A program made the position numbers and the translations under genes. DNA of 64,000 bases. Source: Streptomyces sp. NRRL F-5727 (GTDB lineage Bacteria > Actinomycetota > Actinomycetes > Streptomycetales > Streptomycetaceae). The stretch spans positions 1 to 64,000 of the forward strand of contig NZ_JOGX01000029.1 of assembly GCF_000719555.1 (NCBI RefSeq), written 5' to 3'. Under the pieces are notes generated by a model. It worked only from the letters and a program-made list of their open reading frames with translations. It did no database searches and had not been told where the DNA came from. Shown piece by piece: positions 26,304 through 36,036 of the stretch (position 1 is the stretch's first letter; each line of letters begins with the position of its first letter).

Positions 26304-28568
26304 TCAGGCGAAGAGGTTGAACCAACGGCTGTCCTGGACGAGGTTCACTCCCTCTCCAGGGCGGAACGGCCCCTGCCACGCGCCCGTGCCCCGGTAGAGG
26401 AACGGTGCCGGGATGGCGTCGTTGACGTCGGCCGCGTACAGGTCGGGCCTGCCGTCGCGGTCGGCGTCGCCGGAGCCGATCAGGTCGTCGTAGCGCTGCC
26501 AGCCGCCGCCGATGCGGGTCCGGGCGGCGACGGTGCCGTCGCCCTTGCCGAGGTAGAGCCAGAGGACGCCGGTGCGGTCGCGGGCGACGAGGTCGCCGTG
26601 GGCGGTGCCCGCGAGATTACCGGTCGCGGCGATCCGGTCGTACGTCTGCCAGCCGCCGCTCCCGATCAGGCGGCGGGCGGCGAAGGGCTCGGTCGCGGAG
26701 CCCGTGCTCCGGTACAGCCAGAGGCGGCCGGACCCGTCGGTGGCGACGAGGTCGGGGCGGCCGTCACCGGTGAGGTCGCTCCCGCCCGTCAGGAGGGTGT
26801 ACGTCTGCCAGCCGCCGCCGATCCGGGTGCGAGTGGTGAACGGGGCCTTGCCGTTGCCGGTGCCCTGGTACAGCCAGAGCACCCCGCTCCGGTCGCGGGC
26901 GACGACCTCGGGGGCGGCGGCCCCGGCGATGTTGCCGGTGGCCTCGATCCGGTCGTACGCCTGCCAGCCGCCGCCGACGAGCGAGTCCGGGTTCTGGTAG
27001 GTCTCTCGCCACTCCTCCCGGTAGTGGACGTCCTGGAGCCACAGGTTGCCGGATTCGTCGCGGGCCAGGATGTCCGGGGAGCCGTCGCTGTCGTAGTCGT
27101 GCGCGCCGGTCTTGCGGGTGACCGTGAAGGAGCCGGACGCCTTCAGTGTGGGCCCGACGCGGTTGAGCGGGCTCGCGCTGATCTCCCAGGTGTACGGGCC
27201 GGCCGAGGCGGAGGTCCAGAAGTTGGGGGCTCCCTGCCAGTTGAGCGTGCCGTTCCAGTCGAACCGGGTCGGCTGCGGGTCCACGCCCTGCTCCGGCTGG
27301 GCGACGTACTCCGTGATCGACTCGCCCGTGCGGGTGTGGCGGAGGGTGACCCACATGGTGACGTTGGTCCGGCTGAGCTCCCAGGACATGGGGAGCTTGC
27401 CGCCGGTGAGGTCGAGGTCTACCTTCGTGGGGACGGCCTGGCCGAGCAGCGTGACCTGCGTCGGCTCGCCCGTCGCGGCGATCCGGGTGGCGACCGGGAC
27501 GCCGTCCGTGCCGGGCGCGACCCGGTAGAGGCCCTCGCCGCCGGTGACTGTGCCGCCGACGAAGCCGAGGGTGCCGTCGGCGGTGTCGAAACCGGACACC
27601 GTGTGGTCGAGGAGTTTGCGCGTGGTGGTGCCGGTGAGGCTGCGGGCGGTCAGCGGGATGAGCGTGCTCGCTTCCTCCGCCAGCAGCCCTCCGGGCCGGG
27701 AGTAGGTGACCCAGTCCCCGGCAAGGCCGAGGAGCAGCCTCCCCGATGTGGGCATCGGGAAGCGCTGGACCTTTTGGGTGGAGCGGTCGAGGACGACGAC
27801 GCTCGTACCCGCACCCGACTCGTACTCGGTCCAGGCGACGTGCCCGGAGGAGAGAGCGTAGGCGAATTCCTCCATCGAGCCTTCGGCCGGGACCCGGTGG
27901 GAGGAGGTCACAGTGGCGGAGTCGAGGTCCACGATCGCCAGGTGCTTGGCGACTGCTGTCGTCCCCTCACCGGTGAAGTACTTCACCAGCGCCTCGCCGT
28001 CGGCGCCCGCCACCGCGAACAGATCGGACGCGTCCGCGGGCAGCCCGGTCACCGTTCGGCGCACCGGTCCGTCCGTGCTGGGGGAGTAGACGTCCAGGGG
28101 GCCGTGGCCCGAGAGGTCGGCCCGGACGAAGAGGTGGGAGCCGACGGCTCCCGCGTACCGGTCCCAGTCCAGAGGCAGCGAGAAGAGGTCCGTGCCCGTG
28201 GCCAAGTCCCTCAGGGTGGTGGTGGAACGGTTCTGGAGGACCGCGATGTCCGAGTCGCGGGAGAGGTAGGTGCGGGGCTGGTACGGGACGGTGGTCACCG
28301 CCCCGTCGGCCAGGCGGGTCCAGCGCCGGAGGGCGAAGTCGTCCGCGTCCTGGCTCAGGAACCCGGTCCGGCCCATGCCCAGGACCTTGTCGCCGGGCTT
28401 GAGGACGGGCGCTGTGGCGTCCGTCGGCGCCGCGGGCGCGGTGACGGGCAGGGAGCCGGTCCCGGTGGCGGCGCCGGCCGGGAGGACGGCGGGGCCGGCG
28501 GTGGCCGTCAGGACGACGGCGACGACCGCGCCGAGACGGCGGTGTGCGGTGTATCTGGGGCGAGCCAA
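26304..28568 (-). CDS. Secreted FG-GAP/VCBS repeat protein, paralogue A
   Basis: The protein has 754 residues. It appears to start at TTG 28568, nine bases after GAGAGG. A signal peptide (GAVVAVVLTATAGPAVLPAGAA) leads into an N-terminal propeller-like half with repeated WTRLADG, HVAWTEYE and GDWVTYS strands. A middle Ig-like part (TFNWNG-type FDWNGTLNW) follows. At about 500-740 there are four to five VCBS blades such as YDSDGSPDILARDE, GDLTGDGRPDLVATD-like and DADRDGRPDLYAAD, with VLWLYQGTGNGKAPF strands between. No enzymatic motif is visible. It is about the same size and order as the next gene and clearly a tandem duplicate. Confidence 0.82.
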   Translation of the reverse strand: MARPRYTAHRRLGAVVAVVLTATAGPAVLPAGAATGTGSLPVTAPAAPTDATAPVLKPGDKVLGMGRTGFLSQDADDFALRRWTRLADGAVTTVPYQPRTYLSRDSDIAVLQNRSTTTLRDLATGTDLFSLPLDWDRYAGAVGSHLFVRADLSGHGPLDVYSPSTDGPVRRTVTGLPADASDLFAVAGADGEALVKYFTGEGTTAVAKHLAIVDLDSATVTSSHRVPAEGSMEEFAYALSSGHVAWTEYESGAGTSVVVLDRSTQKVQRFPMPTSGRLLLGLAGDWVTYSRPGGLLAEEASTLIPLTARSLTGTTTRKLLDHTVSGFDTADGTLGFVGGTVTGGEGLYRVAPGTDGVPVATRIAATGEPTQVTLLGQAVPTKVDLDLTGGKLPMSWELSRTNVTMWVTLRHTRTGESITEYVAQPEQGVDPQPTRFDWNGTLNWQGAPNFWTSASAGPYTWEISASPLNRVGPTLKASGSFTVTRKTGAHDYDSDGSPDILARDESGNLWLQDVHYREEWRETYQNPDSLVGGGWQAYDRIEATGNIAGAAAPEVVARDRSGVLWLYQGTGNGKAPFTTRTRIGGGWQTYTLLTGGSDLTGDGRPDLVATDGSGRLWLYRSTGSATEPFAARRLIGSGGWQTYDRIAATGNLAGTAHGDLVARDRTGVLWLYLGKGDGTVAARTRIGGGWQRYDDLIGSGDADRDGRPDLYAADVNDAIPAPFLYRGTGAWQGPFRPGEGVNLVQDSRWFNLFA

Positions 28569-28687
28569 GGAAGGAAGCCTCTCAGAGGGAGGGGTGGAGG
28601 GGGCGAGAGCGAGAGGGTCAGTAGAGCTGCGCGTCGCTCCACAGCGAGCCGAGGTAGTCCGTCAGGTCCGGGGGTTCCGCGGCCTTC

Positions 28688-30892
28688 TCAGAAGACCAGC
28701 CCGTTGTCGTCGTTGAAGGTGTTCGGAGTGCCCAGCTTCCGCCTCGGGGCGAAGGGCGCGCGCACGTCGCCGGTGCCCTTGTAGTAGGAGAGGGACTGGC
28801 CCCTGTACAGCGCCTTCCCGTCGACGAGCAGGTCGGCGCGGCCGTCCCGGTCGGCGTCGCCGATGCCGACGATCTCGTCGTACTCCTGCCAGCCGCCGCC
28901 GATCCGGGTGCGGGCGGTGAAGGTGCCGTCGCCCTTGCCGAGGTACAGCCAGAGGACGCCGTCCCGGTCGCGGGCGACGAGGTCGCCGCCGCGGGCTCCG
29001 GCGATGTTCCCGGTGGCGGTGATCTTGTTGTACGTCTGCCAGCCGCCGCCGATCCTGACGCGGGGCGCGAAGGGCTTCGTGGCGGTGCCCGTGGAGCGGT
29101 AGAGCCACAGGACGCCGGTCTTGTCGGCGGCAAGGAGGTCGGTGCGGCCGTCGCCGGTCAGGTCGGAGCCGGCGGTGATCTTGTCGTAGGTCTGCCAGCC
29201 GCCGCCGACCTCGACCCGGCGGGCGAACGAGGTGCCGGTGCCCTGGTAGAACCAGAGGACGCCGGAGCGGTCGCGGCCCACCACGTCGGCGAAGCGGGAG
29301 CCGGCGACGTCGCCGGTGGAGACGACGCGGTCGTACGTGTTCCAGCCGCCGCCGTGGTCGGTCCGCTCGGACACGTCCGTGAACTGGGAGAGGATCTGCC
29401 GGAAGTCGTACGACAGCAGCCGGCCACCGTCGTTGCGGACCAGGAGGTCCGGGGCGCCGCTGTCCGAGTAGTCGTGCGGTCCGGTGCCGCTGTCGACGGT
29501 GAGGGTGCCGGTCCGGACGAGGTCGGGGCCGATGCCGTTGAGGGGCTTGGCGGTCAGCGTCCAGGTGTAGGCGCCGTTGCGGGCGGCCGACCAGTCGGGG
29601 AAGACGCCGTCCCAGGTGGCGGCGGCGAGCCCGATGTTCCCGTTGACGAGCTCCTTCCCCCTTGTCCACCGCTTGCCGGTCGCCTTGTGGACGAGCTCGA
29701 AGTCCGCCACCGCGTTGTTCCGGCCGACGTGCCAGATCAGGGTCGGCTGCGGCGCGTCCGTACGGAAGCTCAGAGTGGTGGGGACCGACTCGTACGTCAG
29801 CGTCAGCGCGGTGGCCAGACCGCTGCTCGCGCGGAGCGTCGCGGCCGGCCGGCCGTCCGCGCCGGGGGCGATCCGGTAGACGCCCTCGCCGCCGGCCAGG
29901 GTTCCGCCCTGGACCGTGCCGGAGCCGTAGAGGGCCTTCGTACTGTCCATGACCTTGACCGCGTCCCCGCCCGCGAGCGGGCGGGCCATGAGCGCGAACA
30001 GCGGGTTCGGCGCGGAGGCGTCGGCTCCGCCATGCAGCGTGTACGTGGCCCAGTCGCCCATGATGTCGACCCGGAGGCCGGTGCCGGTGCCGGTGAGCGG
30101 GGTCCGGACCGTGGCGGTCTCGCCGCGGCGGGCCGAGACGACGGTCAGCCGGCCCTGCGCGTCCTTCTCGGCCCAGGCGACGTGGGTGGCGGAGGCGCTG
30201 ACGTCGGTGGCGGAGGCGGGCAGAGCCCGGTCGTCCGCGATCGTGCCGGTGGCCAGGTTGACGACGGCGAGGCGCCGCTGGACCGTCCCGCCGACCGTGC
30301 CGGTGTACGCGAGGGCGAAGACGTCGGGCACGGACAGGTCGTAGGTCCCGAAGGCGGCGTCCGCGGGCAGGCCGGCGACCTCGTGGTCGACGATCCTGCC
30401 GTCGTCGCCGACCGAGACCAGGTGCAGGCTCGTGCCCCCGGAGCCGTCCTTGACCGCCAGGAGGAGGGTCTTCCCGGCCGCCCTGAGGAGGTCGGAGGCG
30501 GGGCCGAGGGGCGAGGTGTCGACGGCGACGGGCGCGGCGCCCGTCGCCATGTCGCGCAGCTCGTAGGAGGTGGGGCCGTTCTGCTTCACGACGATGTCGC
30601 TGCCGACGGACCCCCGGTACGTGCCCGCCGGCAGCTCGACGGTGCCGCCGTCCGCGTACCGGGTCCAGGTGAAACGGTCGCGCGCCTGCTCGTGGACGGT
30701 CAGGAAGCCGGACGGGCCGCCGCCGCGCAGAAGCCCTTTCTCGGGCACGCGCACGGCCTGCTCCTGTGACAGGTCGGCGGCCGCCGACGGACCGGTCGCG
30801 GCGGGCGCCGCCACGGCGGGGGCGGCGGAGGCACCGCCGGCCGTCACGGCGAGTACGAGGGTGACGGCGACTGCACGGACGTTGTGGGACAA
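28688..30892 (-). CDS. Secreted FG-GAP/VCBS repeat protein, paralogue B
   Basis: The protein has 734 residues from TTG 30892, behind GGAGGAAC, which leaves the signal peptide (AVAVTLVLAVTAGGASA) at the very N-terminus. The order matches paralogue A: an N-terminal propeller-like half (HVAWAEKDAQG, GDWATYTLHGG), an Ig-like segment (YTWTLTAKPLNGIGPD) and C-terminal VCBS blades (YSDSGAPDLLVRND, GSDLTGDGRTDLLAAD, GDADRDGRADLLVDG). The repeat-to-repeat similarity inside the C-terminal half is strong at DNA level. Extracellular, role unknown. About 120 bp separate it from paralogue A, so the two may be co-transcribed. Confidence 0.82.
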   Translation of the reverse strand: MSHNVRAVAVTLVLAVTAGGASAAPAVAAPAATGPSAAADLSQEQAVRVPEKGLLRGGGPSGFLTVHEQARDRFTWTRYADGGTVELPAGTYRGSVGSDIVVKQNGPTSYELRDMATGAAPVAVDTSPLGPASDLLRAAGKTLLLAVKDGSGGTSLHLVSVGDDGRIVDHEVAGLPADAAFGTYDLSVPDVFALAYTGTVGGTVQRRLAVVNLATGTIADDRALPASATDVSASATHVAWAEKDAQGRLTVVSARRGETATVRTPLTGTGTGLRVDIMGDWATYTLHGGADASAPNPLFALMARPLAGGDAVKVMDSTKALYGSGTVQGGTLAGGEGVYRIAPGADGRPAATLRASSGLATALTLTYESVPTTLSFRTDAPQPTLIWHVGRNNAVADFELVHKATGKRWTRGKELVNGNIGLAAATWDGVFPDWSAARNGAYTWTLTAKPLNGIGPDLVRTGTLTVDSGTGPHDYSDSGAPDLLVRNDGGRLLSYDFRQILSQFTDVSERTDHGGGWNTYDRVVSTGDVAGSRFADVVGRDRSGVLWFYQGTGTSFARRVEVGGGWQTYDKITAGSDLTGDGRTDLLAADKTGVLWLYRSTGTATKPFAPRVRIGGGWQTYNKITATGNIAGARGGDLVARDRDGVLWLYLGKGDGTFTARTRIGGGWQEYDEIVGIGDADRDGRADLLVDGKALYRGQSLSYYKGTGDVRAPFAPRRKLGTPNTFNDDNGLVF

Positions 30893-30978
30893 CGGAGACG
30901 TTCCTCCCCAGGAGTGCGGGCGTGGCGCGACACGCCACGCCCGCATGACTCGTGAGGAGATCGAATGGTTGTACGCCG

Positions 30979-31320
30979 CCTCAGAAGACGATCCCGGAGC
31001 CGAGCACGGTCCGCTGGTGCTGGAGCGTGACGCCGGGCTTGAAGGAGGCGTCCACCAGGCCCGAGTTGGCGTACTAGCGGCCCACGGTGGCGGTGAGGGC
31101 GTACAGGTCCACCCGGCCGTCCCGGTTCTGGTCGTCGAAGGGCGAGAGGTGGGTGAACTGCTGCCAGCCGCCGCCGATCTGGCGGCGGGCGGTGAAGGTG
31201 TCGTCGCCCTTGCCGAGGTAGAGCCAGAGGACGCCGGGAGTGTCGCGCGCGAGGAGGTCGCCGCCGGTGGCTCCGTCGATGTCCCCGGGCGCGGAGAGGA
31301 GGTTGAGCTGAGGCCGAGGT
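30979..31320 (-). pseudogene. C-terminal fragment of a third FG-GAP paralogue
   Basis: The minus strand encodes GDIDGATGGDLLARDTPGVL, then WLYLGKGDDTF, FDDQNRDGRVDLYALT and, after an in-frame TAG at 31074-31076, YANSGLVDASFKPGVTLQHQ ending GSGIVF. The ending matches the last strand of paralogue B (NDDNGLVF). Only the last two blades remain, so the tandem array once had at least three members. Confidence 0.7.
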
Positions 31321-31350
31321 AAGGTCAGGACTCTGTGGCTGGCGTGGGCT

Positions 31351-31596
31351 TTACGCTCGCTCGCCACGCCTCTGCTGCTGCGTGACCGAGGGGCGGGCCA
31401 CCGCCTCCACCGGCCGTGACCGCCTGAATCGGTCGCCCCACCACCGCATGCGCGGCAGCATGCGCCACGAGGTAGGTATCCGATCGGCCACCACGGACCG
31501 GAAGATGCGCCGCAGACCGGGCTCGAAGCACTCGTTCCGGAAGAGGTCCGCCACCGCAGCATCCCACTCCTCCGGGGGTGGGAAGGCATCAGCCAT
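31351..31596 (-). CDS. Unknown 81-aa protein coupled to the upstream gene
   Basis: The ATG at 31596 overlaps the stop of the gene at 31589-32692 (ATGGCTGA), so the two form an operon with coupled translation. The sequence has acidic and amphipathic segments (PPPEEWDAAVADLFRNE, GLRRIFRSVVADRIP) and a basic tail (RRSRPVEAVARPSVTQQQRR). No signal peptide and no recognised family. The tail may be extended because the gene runs into the pseudogene fragment downstream. Confidence 0.55.
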   Translation of the reverse strand: MADAFPPPEEWDAAVADLFRNECFEPGLRRIFRSVVADRIPTSWRMLPRMRWWGDRFRRSRPVEAVARPSVTQQQRRGERA

Positions 31597-32692
31597 CGAA
31601 TCTGATCCAGGGGACGTCGAACTGCCCGAGAGGGCGCAGGGCGCTGCGGTGGAGGGCGCCGATGCTAACAGCGGCTTCGCCGTCCTCTCCCGGGCCGTCC
31701 GAGAGTGCGACCACGATGCCGGGGCCGGTGAGGAAAGTCGTCGGATCGAGTGGTGCCATGAAGGGCCGCTGCGGGACGTCCCGCAGCACGGAGCGGAGCA
31801 GGGGGACGATGTCGTCGGCGGAGGCGACGGCCTGTGCCAGGTAAGGAGCACTGAAGGTCGCCTCGTGCAGAACGAACTGGAGCAGGAACCTGCTCAGCGG
31901 CTCCTGCTCGGGCAGTGCCTCGTCGTCCCGGACGAGCAGGACGGTGTGCTCTCCGTTCTCCGTGTCCGGACGGCGTGGGCAGCACCATGACCAGCATCCC
32001 TGCCCCTCGCAGGCGAACGAGAAGTGCTCCTCGCCCCGGCCACACCGGTCGGGCTCCGGTTCGTGCACGTAGTTGTGCGAACCCAGGATTCCCGGCCGCT
32101 CTTCGGCCAGGCGGTAAAAGGCAGCCAGCGCGGCCGGCACAGCCTCCGCCGACGTGTTGATGCTCGGTTGTCGGGACCGGGCGAACCACGACTCGACGAA
32201 CAGCGTCAACGCCTCCTGCGGACGCGCCGCCACGAGATCCACCCACGTCGGTGTGGGCAGTACCGAATCGGGAGCGGAGGGCCGGACCACCTCCAGCACC
32301 CCGCTGGCCAGCGGCTCGATGAACTCGAACTCGTAGCGGCCGGGCCCCCAGTGGCGGAACTCGGCTCGTCCGAGCAGCAAGCAACCGATACCGACTCTGA
32401 TGGCGATGCTCACCGGCCGCTGCCGGAGTTCGTTGAAGCTCCAAACGTCCCGGTAGCCGGTCAGCGCCTCGCTGATGTCTGCGGGTACCTCGCCGACCAG
32501 ACGAAACTGGTCCCGACTCCAGACGCCGCTGGACGCCGGGGCGTCATTGGCATCGGCGATCATCTGGATCTCCGTGGCACCGACGATCAACGAGGCGCCG
32601 GTCAGGTTGAGTTCCCGGCGGCCCCGACATAGGCAGGCAGTCCGTACTGCCCGCACCCACGACGGTGCGGGATGACCAGACCCCTGCCCCAT
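31589..32692 (-). CDS. Unknown 367-aa protein
   Basis: This soluble, slightly acidic protein has good codon usage throughout. Visible features are FRLVGEVPADISEAL, RYEFEFIEPLASGVLEVV, a cysteine cluster CEGQGCWSWCC, and PFMAPLDPTTFLTGPGIVV. I do not recognise a family. The start is uncertain: the frame is open from 32692, but codons around MIADANDAP (about residue 44) could also be the start. It is translationally coupled to the 81-aa gene. A two-gene unit of unknown proteins in accessory DNA could be a toxin-immunity or defence pair; there is no direct evidence. Confidence 0.55.
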   Translation of the reverse strand: MGQGSGHPAPSWVRAVRTACLCRGRRELNLTGASLIVGATEIQMIADANDAPASSGVWSRDQFRLVGEVPADISEALTGYRDVWSFNELRQRPVSIAIRVGIGCLLLGRAEFRHWGPGRYEFEFIEPLASGVLEVVRPSAPDSVLPTPTWVDLVAARPQEALTLFVESWFARSRQPSINTSAEAVPAALAAFYRLAEERPGILGSHNYVHEPEPDRCGRGEEHFSFACEGQGCWSWCCPRRPDTENGEHTVLLVRDDEALPEQEPLSRFLLQFVLHEATFSAPYLAQAVASADDIVPLLRSVLRDVPQRPFMAPLDPTTFLTGPGIVVALSDGPGEDGEAAVSIGALHRSALRPLGQFDVPWIRFDG

Positions 32693-32929
32693 TAGCCGCC
32701 GTCAGCGACCACAGTGATGCGGCCGACGGCGGCTTTGGCGCCTGACAGCTCCCGTGCCATGCAGCCATTGCGGTCTGATTCCTGGCTCGGATGCGGCTGT
32801 CTCTGACGTCTTGAAGCTCAGAGGAAGCTCTGAACGGGGGTAAAGGCTCGCCTGAGCGGCAGTGTCGGCGCGATCATGCGGGCGACGGCCGTCTGATGGA
32901 ACGGTATGTGAGACAGAGGGGGGCACGGG

Positions 32930-33517
32930 ATGACACGGATGTTCCGGCGCGGAGGAGCGGACAGCGGCGGCGAGGACCTGGACCTGTACCAGTACGCCTA
33001 CCTTGCCGGCGGGGGGCTGCGGGTCGCGGAGAGTGTGGTTGTCTCCCTCACCGAGCGCAGGACTCTGTCCCTGGGGGCAGCCCGCCTGCGCGTCATCGGC
33101 GAGGAACACCCCGAACATCCAGTGGAACTCGCCGTCATCGCCGCCTGCCCGCGCAGCAAGCCGATTCGGGAGGTGATCGAGGCCGTCAGGCACTCCTCCG
33201 AGGTCGACGAATTCGCTCGCGGCCTCGTCTCCCTGGGGCTGGTGCGCCGCTGGCGACGGAAACCCACCCGAGCCGGACAGCGATGTCTCGCGTACGCGGC
33301 CGCAGCGGGACGTGTGCCCGCGTACGCGCTTCACGGCCCCGCCGCACTCGTTACTGGCTCCGCCCGGCGCGGGTCGCTCGACACCCACCTTGTACCTGAC
33401 GACCTCGGGCGCACCCTGATCCGCATGGGCAAAGCCCTTGACGACGGCCGCGGCCACGGCACGGACAGCAGTGCGGATGGAGGTGGAATTGGCGGAGGCG
33501 GTGGGGGCGGTGACTGA
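32930..33517 (+). CDS. TIGR04222-type domain protein with glycine-rich tail
   Basis: The protein has 195 residues, ATG at 32930 behind AGGGGG. It begins with the pattern DLYQYAYLAGGGLRVAES, then LTERRTLSLGAARLRV and HPVELAVIAACP, characteristic of TIGR04222 proteins. It ends in a glycine run (GGGIGGGGGGGD), also typical. Most members have a transmembrane segment between the domain and the tail; none is obvious here. Function unknown in the family. Confidence 0.65.
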   Translation: MTRMFRRGGADSGGEDLDLYQYAYLAGGGLRVAESVVVSLTERRTLSLGAARLRVIGEEHPEHPVELAVIAACPRSKPIREVIEAVRHSSEVDEFARGLVSLGLVRRWRRKPTRAGQRCLAYAAAAGRVPAYALHGPAALVTGSARRGSLDTHLVPDDLGRTLIRMGKALDDGRGHGTDSSADGGGIGGGGGGGD

Positions 33518-33590
33518 CAGCGGTGACTGGCCTCACCCGGCGGCCACGCCGGGTGCTACTTGCCGTCGGCCAGTTCCTGCTCGGTATGCG

Positions 33591-33869
33591 TCAGTCCCGC
33601 ACACGTCGCCAGCACGTCACCCCGCTGCATCCGATCCTCTCGATCGGCACGTCCGCCCAGGTCACACCCGTGCGCAGGACGTAGACGATCCCGCGCATGG
33701 CCGCACGGTCATCGGCCGACAGTCGGCCTGGGTACCGCCGACGCCGCGGTGGTCGAGGAGGGAGCACTGGAGCAACACGTTCCCACAGGTCATCAGGCAC
33801 AAGATCATCCAGCGCACTCGGAACCCTGCGGCCCGCCGACCCGATTGCCAAGCCCTGAGCCCAGCCCAT
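33591..33869 (-). pseudogene. N-terminal fragment of an IS5-family transposase
   Basis: The first 92 residues contain the family's start region LVPDDLWERVAPVLPPRPP, then RLSADDRAAMRGIVYVLR and VTWADVPIERIGCSGVTC, and stop at WRRVRD. The DDE catalytic domain is missing. The truncated 3' side adjoins a short unrelated tail ending just before the TIGR04222-type gene. Confidence 0.75.
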
Positions 33870-33907
33870 TCTGGAATGATCAGTTACAGGAGCGGGAGGG
33901 CGACGAA

Positions 33908-35122
33908 TCAGGCTCTCGCGGGGAACGGCCCGTGCTCCGTTCCGCCGGCGTGAGTGCGGGCGGCGTGTCCGCGCAGGTGGCTGGGCCACGCGAGGGTGAC
34001 GCGCAGTCCTCCGGATCCGGGGCGGGAGCGGTCGATGACGCGGACGGCGCCGGGGACGGCGAGGGCGGGTGTGCTGGGGGCGGTCAGGCGGTTCACGGGG
34101 ACGTCGGCGGCGGCGAGTACGGCGAGGGTGTCGGCGTCGTCGTCGCTCCCCCACCCCGTGAGCCGGTCCTCGCCCTGCGGATCGCCGCTCAGGGTGAGCC
34201 AGGGGTCCGCGAGGCAAAACCGGCGGGGTGCCTGGCCGGCGGGGCGCAGGTCGAGGGTGGCGCTCGGGACGGCGGACGGTACGGCGATCTTGTCGTGGTC
34301 GAGGAGCCAGGCGACCACGGCGGAGCGTGCGAAGACCGGGTTGAGGTTGGTGCCGCCGGCTGGGGCGGGGAAGTCGGCGTGGCGGCGGCGCCAGTTGACC
34401 ACCGCAGCACGGCCCACAACGGCGATCCGGCGGCCTGCGCCAGGAGCACCACGTCTTCGTCGGGGCCGGTGGGGGTGAGGCCGGCGAGCGGGGAGCGGTG
34501 GCTGGCGGGGACGGTGCGCAGGCGTGCCAGTCGACGGCGTGGCGGGTGACGGGCAGGAGCGCGACGTCCTCGGCGGAGTACAGCGGGACGGTGGTCACAT
34601 CCCCGTGCCGCTTGTAGTCGACTTCCACCGTGCCGGTGGGGGCGATCCAGCCGAGACGGACGACCTGGTCGAAGTCGGTGCGGCGGACGCCGAGGCGTAC
34701 GGCGGCCTGGTCGGGGCCGAGGGGGACGTGCCGGTCGAGGAGCGCGGGCAGATCGCGGCGGCGGGCGAGGGCGGCGACCTGGTCGGGGTGCACGTCGGGG
34801 TAGGCCGGCTCACCGCCGAGGTGGACGAGGAGACCGGCGCGGACGAGGTGGCCGATCGCGGCCGGGGTCACGCGCGGCCGGCAGCGCAGCAGCGGATCGC
34901 CCAGCGCGGCGGTCAGCTCCTCCGCAGCCGCCCAGGCGCCCGCCGGTCCGCGCAGGGCCGCACGGACCGCCTCCGCGTCCACGGCGGCCACCACGGCCCG
35001 GACCACAGTCCGGGCCCGGCGTCGGCGACCGGGGCGATACCGGACGCGGTCGCCCACCGCCATGCCGCCACCGGCACCCCCAGCCGGCTCGCCGCCTGCT
35101 GCTCGTCGTACGTCTCACCCAT
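33908..35122 (-). pseudogene. Plasmid-type DNA-binding-like gene with several frameshifts
   Basis: At least three frames must be joined. The first begins ATG 35122 with GETYDEQQAASRLGVPVAAW, like a MerR/excisionase helix-turn-helix. The second carries RAALRGPAGAWAAAEELTA, HPDQVAALARRRDLP and LGPDQAAVRLGVRRTDFDQV, then EVDYKRHGDVTTVPLYS. The last has VVNWRRRHADFPAPAGG and FARSAVVAWLLDHDK, a second DNA-binding-like segment. Frame changes fall near 35010, 34505 and 34415. This resembles multi-helix-turn-helix proteins I associate with Streptomyces plasmids. It is decayed and its role is unknown. Confidence 0.55.
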
Positions 35123-35566
35123 CACGTCTCTCCGTTCTCGTGCTCACGGCACGGCCCGGCTGGGCCACGCCGGAAACACGCCTAAGAATCCCGTTTGCGG
35201 TCAATAGCCGCTGTTTTAGGGAAAGTTGGGGGCGCACCGCAGAAACCGCGTACGCGTATGTGAGGCACCAAGAACACCCGAACGGGTGAGTCGCATACCT
35301 GGCGGCAGAGCTGCGCCGACGCCGGACAGGGCACGACGTCGGCGATGGTCGGTCAGCTGCTGGGGGCCGAAGCCGGCCGGGGTCTGGTGACCGGTACCGC
35401 GCTCGCGTACGCGGGGCAGAGGTTCACACGTGAGGGGGAAGCGTGGACTGCCTGCTGGACGCGGAAGGTCCCCTCACCGCTGACGGGTGAGGGGACCTTC
35501 CGCATGCCGGCGCGTACGGCCCGGCAAACCCGGGAGAGCGGTGCGGTGGCTTTGCCCATGAGAACG
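35123..35566. other. Gene-free region between pseudogene and mobile element
   Basis: No convincing reading frame is present. The region holds the upstream DNA of the decayed gene and one strong hairpin (35461-35503). The last 20 bp (GGCTTTGCCCATGAGAACGG, 35548 on) resemble the outer flank seen beside other ISL3-type ends. Confidence 0.5.
35461..35503. terminator. Perfect 18-bp hairpin
   Basis: Arms 35461-35478 and 35486-35503 are perfectly complementary with a 7-nt loop. It could terminate transcription in either direction. No adjacent intact gene ends right at it, so it may be a leftover from a deleted gene. Confidence 0.55.
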
Positions 35567-35663
35567 GGCTCTGGTCCACTTTCCGTGGAGGCTCACGGAC
35601 AGTGATGTCAGCGGTCTGTGGTGGGATGGCCGGACTCTGCCGTTGATCCGCTGGGAGACCACC

Positions 35664-35942
35664 GTGACGTCCTCGTACCCTTCCCTGACTCGTGCCTTGG
35701 CCGAGGCTTTGGTCGATGTCCTGTGGTTCATCGACGGCAGCGAAGACGAGCAGATGGATCAGGACGACGCGGTCAAGGTCATGGAGGGCGTCGCCCACGT
35801 GGTCAGCACGCTGCCGGGCGATCAGCAGCAGGAGCTGATCGCCCTGCTCGGGGCGATGGCAGCTGCCGAGACCAACCCCGCTCGCCGTGAGTTCCTGGAG
35901 GAGTTCCCGGAGGGCTTCGGGCTCATCGCCGATCTGCCCTGA
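35664..35942 (+). CDS. Unknown small acidic protein (92 aa), possible IS cargo
   Basis: The GTG at 35664 is preceded by GGGAGA at good spacing; the frame is open slightly further upstream. The protein is strongly acidic and probably helical (LTRALAEALVDVLWFIDGSE, DDAVKVMEGVAHVVST, RREFLEEFPEGFGL). It has no signal peptide or membrane segment. Its shape resembles small immunity or regulatory proteins but I recognise no family. It lies inside the candidate ISL3 element. Confidence 0.6.
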   Translation: MTSSYPSLTRALAEALVDVLWFIDGSEDEQMDQDDAVKVMEGVAHVVSTLPGDQQQELIALLGAMAAAETNPARREFLEEFPEGFGLIADLP

Positions 35943-36036
35943 AGGGTCTCAGCTTGCCGCGCAAGGCCGGCACCAAACCGTGCCGCGGCGGTTGATCCTC
36001 CACCCAGACTCGTCCCCGTGAACTCGACGATGTTGG

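Noticed and set aside
26598..30769. Long plus-strand frames opposite the two FG-GAP paralogues
   Set aside because: They are repetitive because the real repeats lie on the other strand; no start context or family features.
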